NCBI RefSeq assembly: GCF_029761915.1
Contig: NZ_CP121695.1
Location: 4,865,501-4,929,500, forward strand
Source: Bradyrhizobium sp. CB1650
GTDB taxonomy: Bacteria > Pseudomonadota > Alphaproteobacteria > Rhizobiales > Xanthobacteraceae
Direction of reading: 5' to 3'
Length of the DNA: 64,000 nt
Below the pieces are notes generated by a model. That model saw nothing but the letters and a program-made list of their open reading frames with translations. It made no database searches and was not told the DNA's origin. Made by a program: the position numbers and the translations under genes. Of this stretch, positions 62,842 to 64,000 are shown piece by piece (positions within the stretch are counted from its first letter, which is position 1; the number at the start of each line of letters is the position of its first letter).

Positions 62842-63858
62842 TCAGCGGATCGGCGGCGCGTACTGGAGACCGCCCTTGTTCCAGAGATTGTTGAGACCGC
62901 GATTGATGGCGAGCGGCGAGCCCGAGCCGACGTTGCGATCGAAGACCTCGCCATAGTTGCCGACGGCCTTCACGATCCGCACCACCCAGTCCTTGGTCAA
63001 ACCGAGCTGTTCACCGAAATTGCCGTCGGTGCCGAGGACGCGTTTCATCTCCGGATTTTCCATCTTCGCCTTCTCGTCGACGTTCTTCGAGGTCACGCCG
63101 AGCTCTTCGGCTGTGATCATGGCAAACAGCGTCCATTTCACGATATCGAACCACTGGTCATCGCCGTGGCGCACCATCGGCCCAAGCGGCTCTTTCGAAA
63201 TGATTTCCGGGAGCACCATGTGATCGGCGGGATTGGCGAGCTTCAGACGATTGGCATACAGGCCCGACTGGTCCGTGGTGAAGACGTCGCAACGACCGGC
63301 TTCATAGGCCTTGACGGTTTCGTCGTTGGTGGCAAACGCGATCACCTCATACTTCATGTTGTTGGCTTTGAAGTAGTCGGCGAGATTTTGCTCGGTCGTG
63401 GTACCGGTCTGGACGCAGACCGAGGCGCTGTTGAGCTCGAGCGCGGAGTTCACCTTGAGGGACTTCTTCACCATGAAGCCCTGCCCGTCATAGTAAGTCA
63501 CGCCGGTGAAATTGGCGCCGAGCGAGGTATCGCGCGAGATGGTCCAGGTCGTATTGCGCGACAGCACGTCGATTTCGCCGGATTGCAGCGCTGTGAAGCG
63601 GTCCTTGGCGGAGGTCGGCACGTATTTGACTTTGGTCGGATCGTTGAAGATCGCGGCGGCGATGGCGCGGCAGACGTCGACGTCGAGCCCGGTCCAATTG
63701 CCCTTGTCGTCGGGCGACGAAAAGCCCGGCAGGCCCTGGCTCACGCCGCAGGACAGCATGCCCCGGTCCTTGACGGTCTTGAGCGTCTGCGCGTCGGCAG
63801 CCTGGGCTGTCAGGCCCGCGGCGAGAGCAAGAGTGAGAGCCAAAGTTACGCGTTTCAT
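62842..63858 (-). CDS. aapJ: General amino-acid ABC transporter, binding protein
   Basis: Periplasmic solute-binding protein of 338 residues with a signal peptide (about 1-23, ending AQAADAQ) and family-3 solute-binding features: GVSQGLPGFSSPDDKGNWTG and WTISRDTSLGANF. Captures a wide range of L-amino acids for AapQMP. In rhizobia the aap operon is nitrogen-regulated. The upstream 142 bases to the window edge show no clear sigma54 site by eye. Confidence 0.95.
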   Translation of the reverse strand: MKRVTLALTLALAAGLTAQAADAQTLKTVKDRGMLSCGVSQGLPGFSSPDDKGNWTGLDVDVCRAIAAAIFNDPTKVKYVPTSAKDRFTALQSGEIDVLSRNTTWTISRDTSLGANFTGVTYYDGQGFMVKKSLKVNSALELNSASVCVQTGTTTEQNLADYFKANNMKYEVIAFATNDETVKAYEAGRCDVFTTDQSGLYANRLKLANPADHMVLPEIISKEPLGPMVRHGDDQWFDIVKWTLFAMITAEELGVTSKNVDEKAKMENPEMKRVLGTDGNFGEQLGLTKDWVVRIVKAVGNYGEVFDRNVGSGSPLAINRGLNNLWNKGGLQYAPPIR

Positions 63859-64000
63859 GGGCTAAAGCCTTTCAAAGTCTTCTCAAGGTCAGGAATATTG
63901 TCTCAGGATCGTCTCTGCCAGGGCTGTCCTTGCAAGAGTCATGCTGGGAAGCTTTGCCGAACACCCGCCCATTCTGGAGGGCCACCCCTTAATCCCCGCC

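Noticed and set aside
63859..64000. Sigma54 (-24/-12) promoter upstream of aapJ
   Set aside because: No GG-N10-GC pair with the right context was found by eye, although nitrogen control of aap is known in rhizobia.

Overview
The window looks like chromosomal DNA of a Bradyrhizobium-type alphaproteobacterium. It is very GC-rich. Its gene neighbourhoods are rhizobial ones: nifR3-ntrBC-ntrYX-hfq-hflX, aapJQMP, valS-popZ-tolC-pcm. The intergenic repeats read like those I know from Bradyrhizobium and Rhodopseudomonas. All identifications come from reading the sequence; no database search was run.

Layout. 0-2.6 kb: the 5' part of a DASS-type anion transporter, then a cobalt-type nitrile hydratase operon (alpha, beta, activator). 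2.7-4.4 kb: queC and mazG, divergent. 4.4-14.3 kb (minus strand): the nitrogen-regulation operon nifR3/dus-ntrB-ntrC-ntrY-ntrX-hfq-hflX, with a GCAC-N7-GTGC NtrC-type box inside its likely promoter. 14.5-17.4 kb: ispDF, a CinA-type pncC, an MscS channel and a small HTH-like protein. 17.6-18.2 kb: an intergenic repeat. 18.5-23.6 kb: a family-B (ba3-like) haem-copper oxidase operon with three multihaem cytochromes c and a 58-residue membrane peptide. 23.6-32.5 kb: coq10/ratA-like gene, lipA, mpg, valS, popZ-like gene, tolC, pcm. tRNA-Asn lies at 32.7 kb and tRNA-Cys at 46.0 kb.

The accessory region is 34.0-45.6 kb, between the two tRNA genes. A plus-strand operon encodes a trypsin-like protease with an inactive-STAND-like C-terminus, a MoxR-type AAA+ ATPase, a 1603-residue polytopic membrane protein with a degenerate vWA-like domain, and a small Q-rich membrane protein. 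A convergent 1104-residue protein joins an alpha/beta-hydrolase to a C-terminal CHAT protease. The set resembles the NTPase/vWA/peptidase conflict systems known as VMAP or ternary systems, in a membrane-anchored layout I do not recognise as described. It is the best candidate here for a new system.

46-64 kb: a DTW-domain tRNA-modifying enzyme, an MdtABC-like four-gene RND efflux operon, a decayed FAD-oxidoreductase remnant, cyclopropane-fatty-acid synthase, cysK, and the general amino-acid ABC transporter aapJQMP (minus strand), whose upstream region ends the window.
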